Program-made: the position numbers and the translations under genes
The notes under the pieces: model-generated
Told to the model about the DNA's origin: nothing
Databases searched by the model: none
What the model saw: only the letters and a program-made list of their open reading frames with translations
NCBI GenBank assembly: GCA_902797495.1
Contig: CADBTH010000140.1
Span: 1-6,179, forward strand
Origin: an uncultured Ruminococcus sp.
GTDB lineage: Bacteria > Bacillota > Clostridia > Oscillospirales > CAG-272
DNA: 6,179 bases
Direction: 5' to 3'
Shown here: positions 6,178-6,179 of the stretch, piece after piece
Layout of the letters: every line of letters starts with the position of its first letter
How positions within the stretch are numbered: position 1 is the stretch's first letter

Positions 6178-6179
6178 AA

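Larger units (their letters stand above)
1..6179 (+). other. Probable single operon: P-II, asnB, nadE, pyrG, dapF, dapL
   Basis: All six genes share one strand. The gaps are 9, 16 and 29 bases (to the preferred pyrG start), then 0, then a 4-base overlap. None of the gaps can hold a terminator hairpin or a full promoter, and the only strong hairpin is at the end. The promoter must lie upstream of the window, before the P-II gene or earlier, because no candidate promoter region is visible. Co-transcription is inferred from layout only; weak internal promoters inside coding sequence cannot be excluded. Confidence 0.75.

Overview
This window is one tightly packed, plus-strand gene string. It carries the 3' end of a P-II nitrogen-regulator gene, then asnB (asparagine synthase B), nadE (ammonia-type NAD synthetase), pyrG (CTP synthase), dapF (diaminopimelate epimerase) and dapL (LL-diaminopimelate aminotransferase), and ends in a strong GC hairpin. 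Every gap between genes is under 30 bases, one junction is stop-to-start with no gap (pyrG/dapF) and one is an ATGA overlap (dapF/dapL). No stretch over about 30 bases lacks a gene, and there is no internal room for a terminator or a leader between genes. The genes most likely share one transcript.

Organism: strong AGGAG-type ribosome binding sites before each gene, an overall GC-rich coding sequence, the DapL route to meso-diaminopimelate, and the style of the NadE and AsnB proteins suggest an anaerobic Firmicute of the Clostridia, probably an uncultured gut-type lineage (Oscillospirales/Christensenellales-like). The class is a reasonable inference; the family is a guess. No mobile element, CRISPR array, tRNA, rRNA or phage gene is seen.

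Layout: 1-139 P-II C-terminus; 149-1732 asnB; 1749-2531 nadE (GTG start); 2561-4174 pyrG (the ATG at 2561 is preferred over the one at 2552); 4175-4966 dapF; 4963-6150 dapL; 6152-6177 hairpin.

How the genes work together: P-II proteins sense 2-oxoglutarate and ATP/ADP. The next three enzymes all fix amide or amino nitrogen from glutamine or ammonia at the cost of ATP. The last two make LL- and then meso-diaminopimelate for lysine and peptidoglycan. All four products (asparagine, NAD, CTP, diaminopimelate) also draw carbon or nitrogen from aspartate, so the string reads as an aspartate/nitrogen allocation operon. This is core metabolism. I did not find a convincing new system. The points worth a second look are the gene grouping, changed positions in AsnB, DapF and DapL, and the clearly different leucine codon use of nadE.
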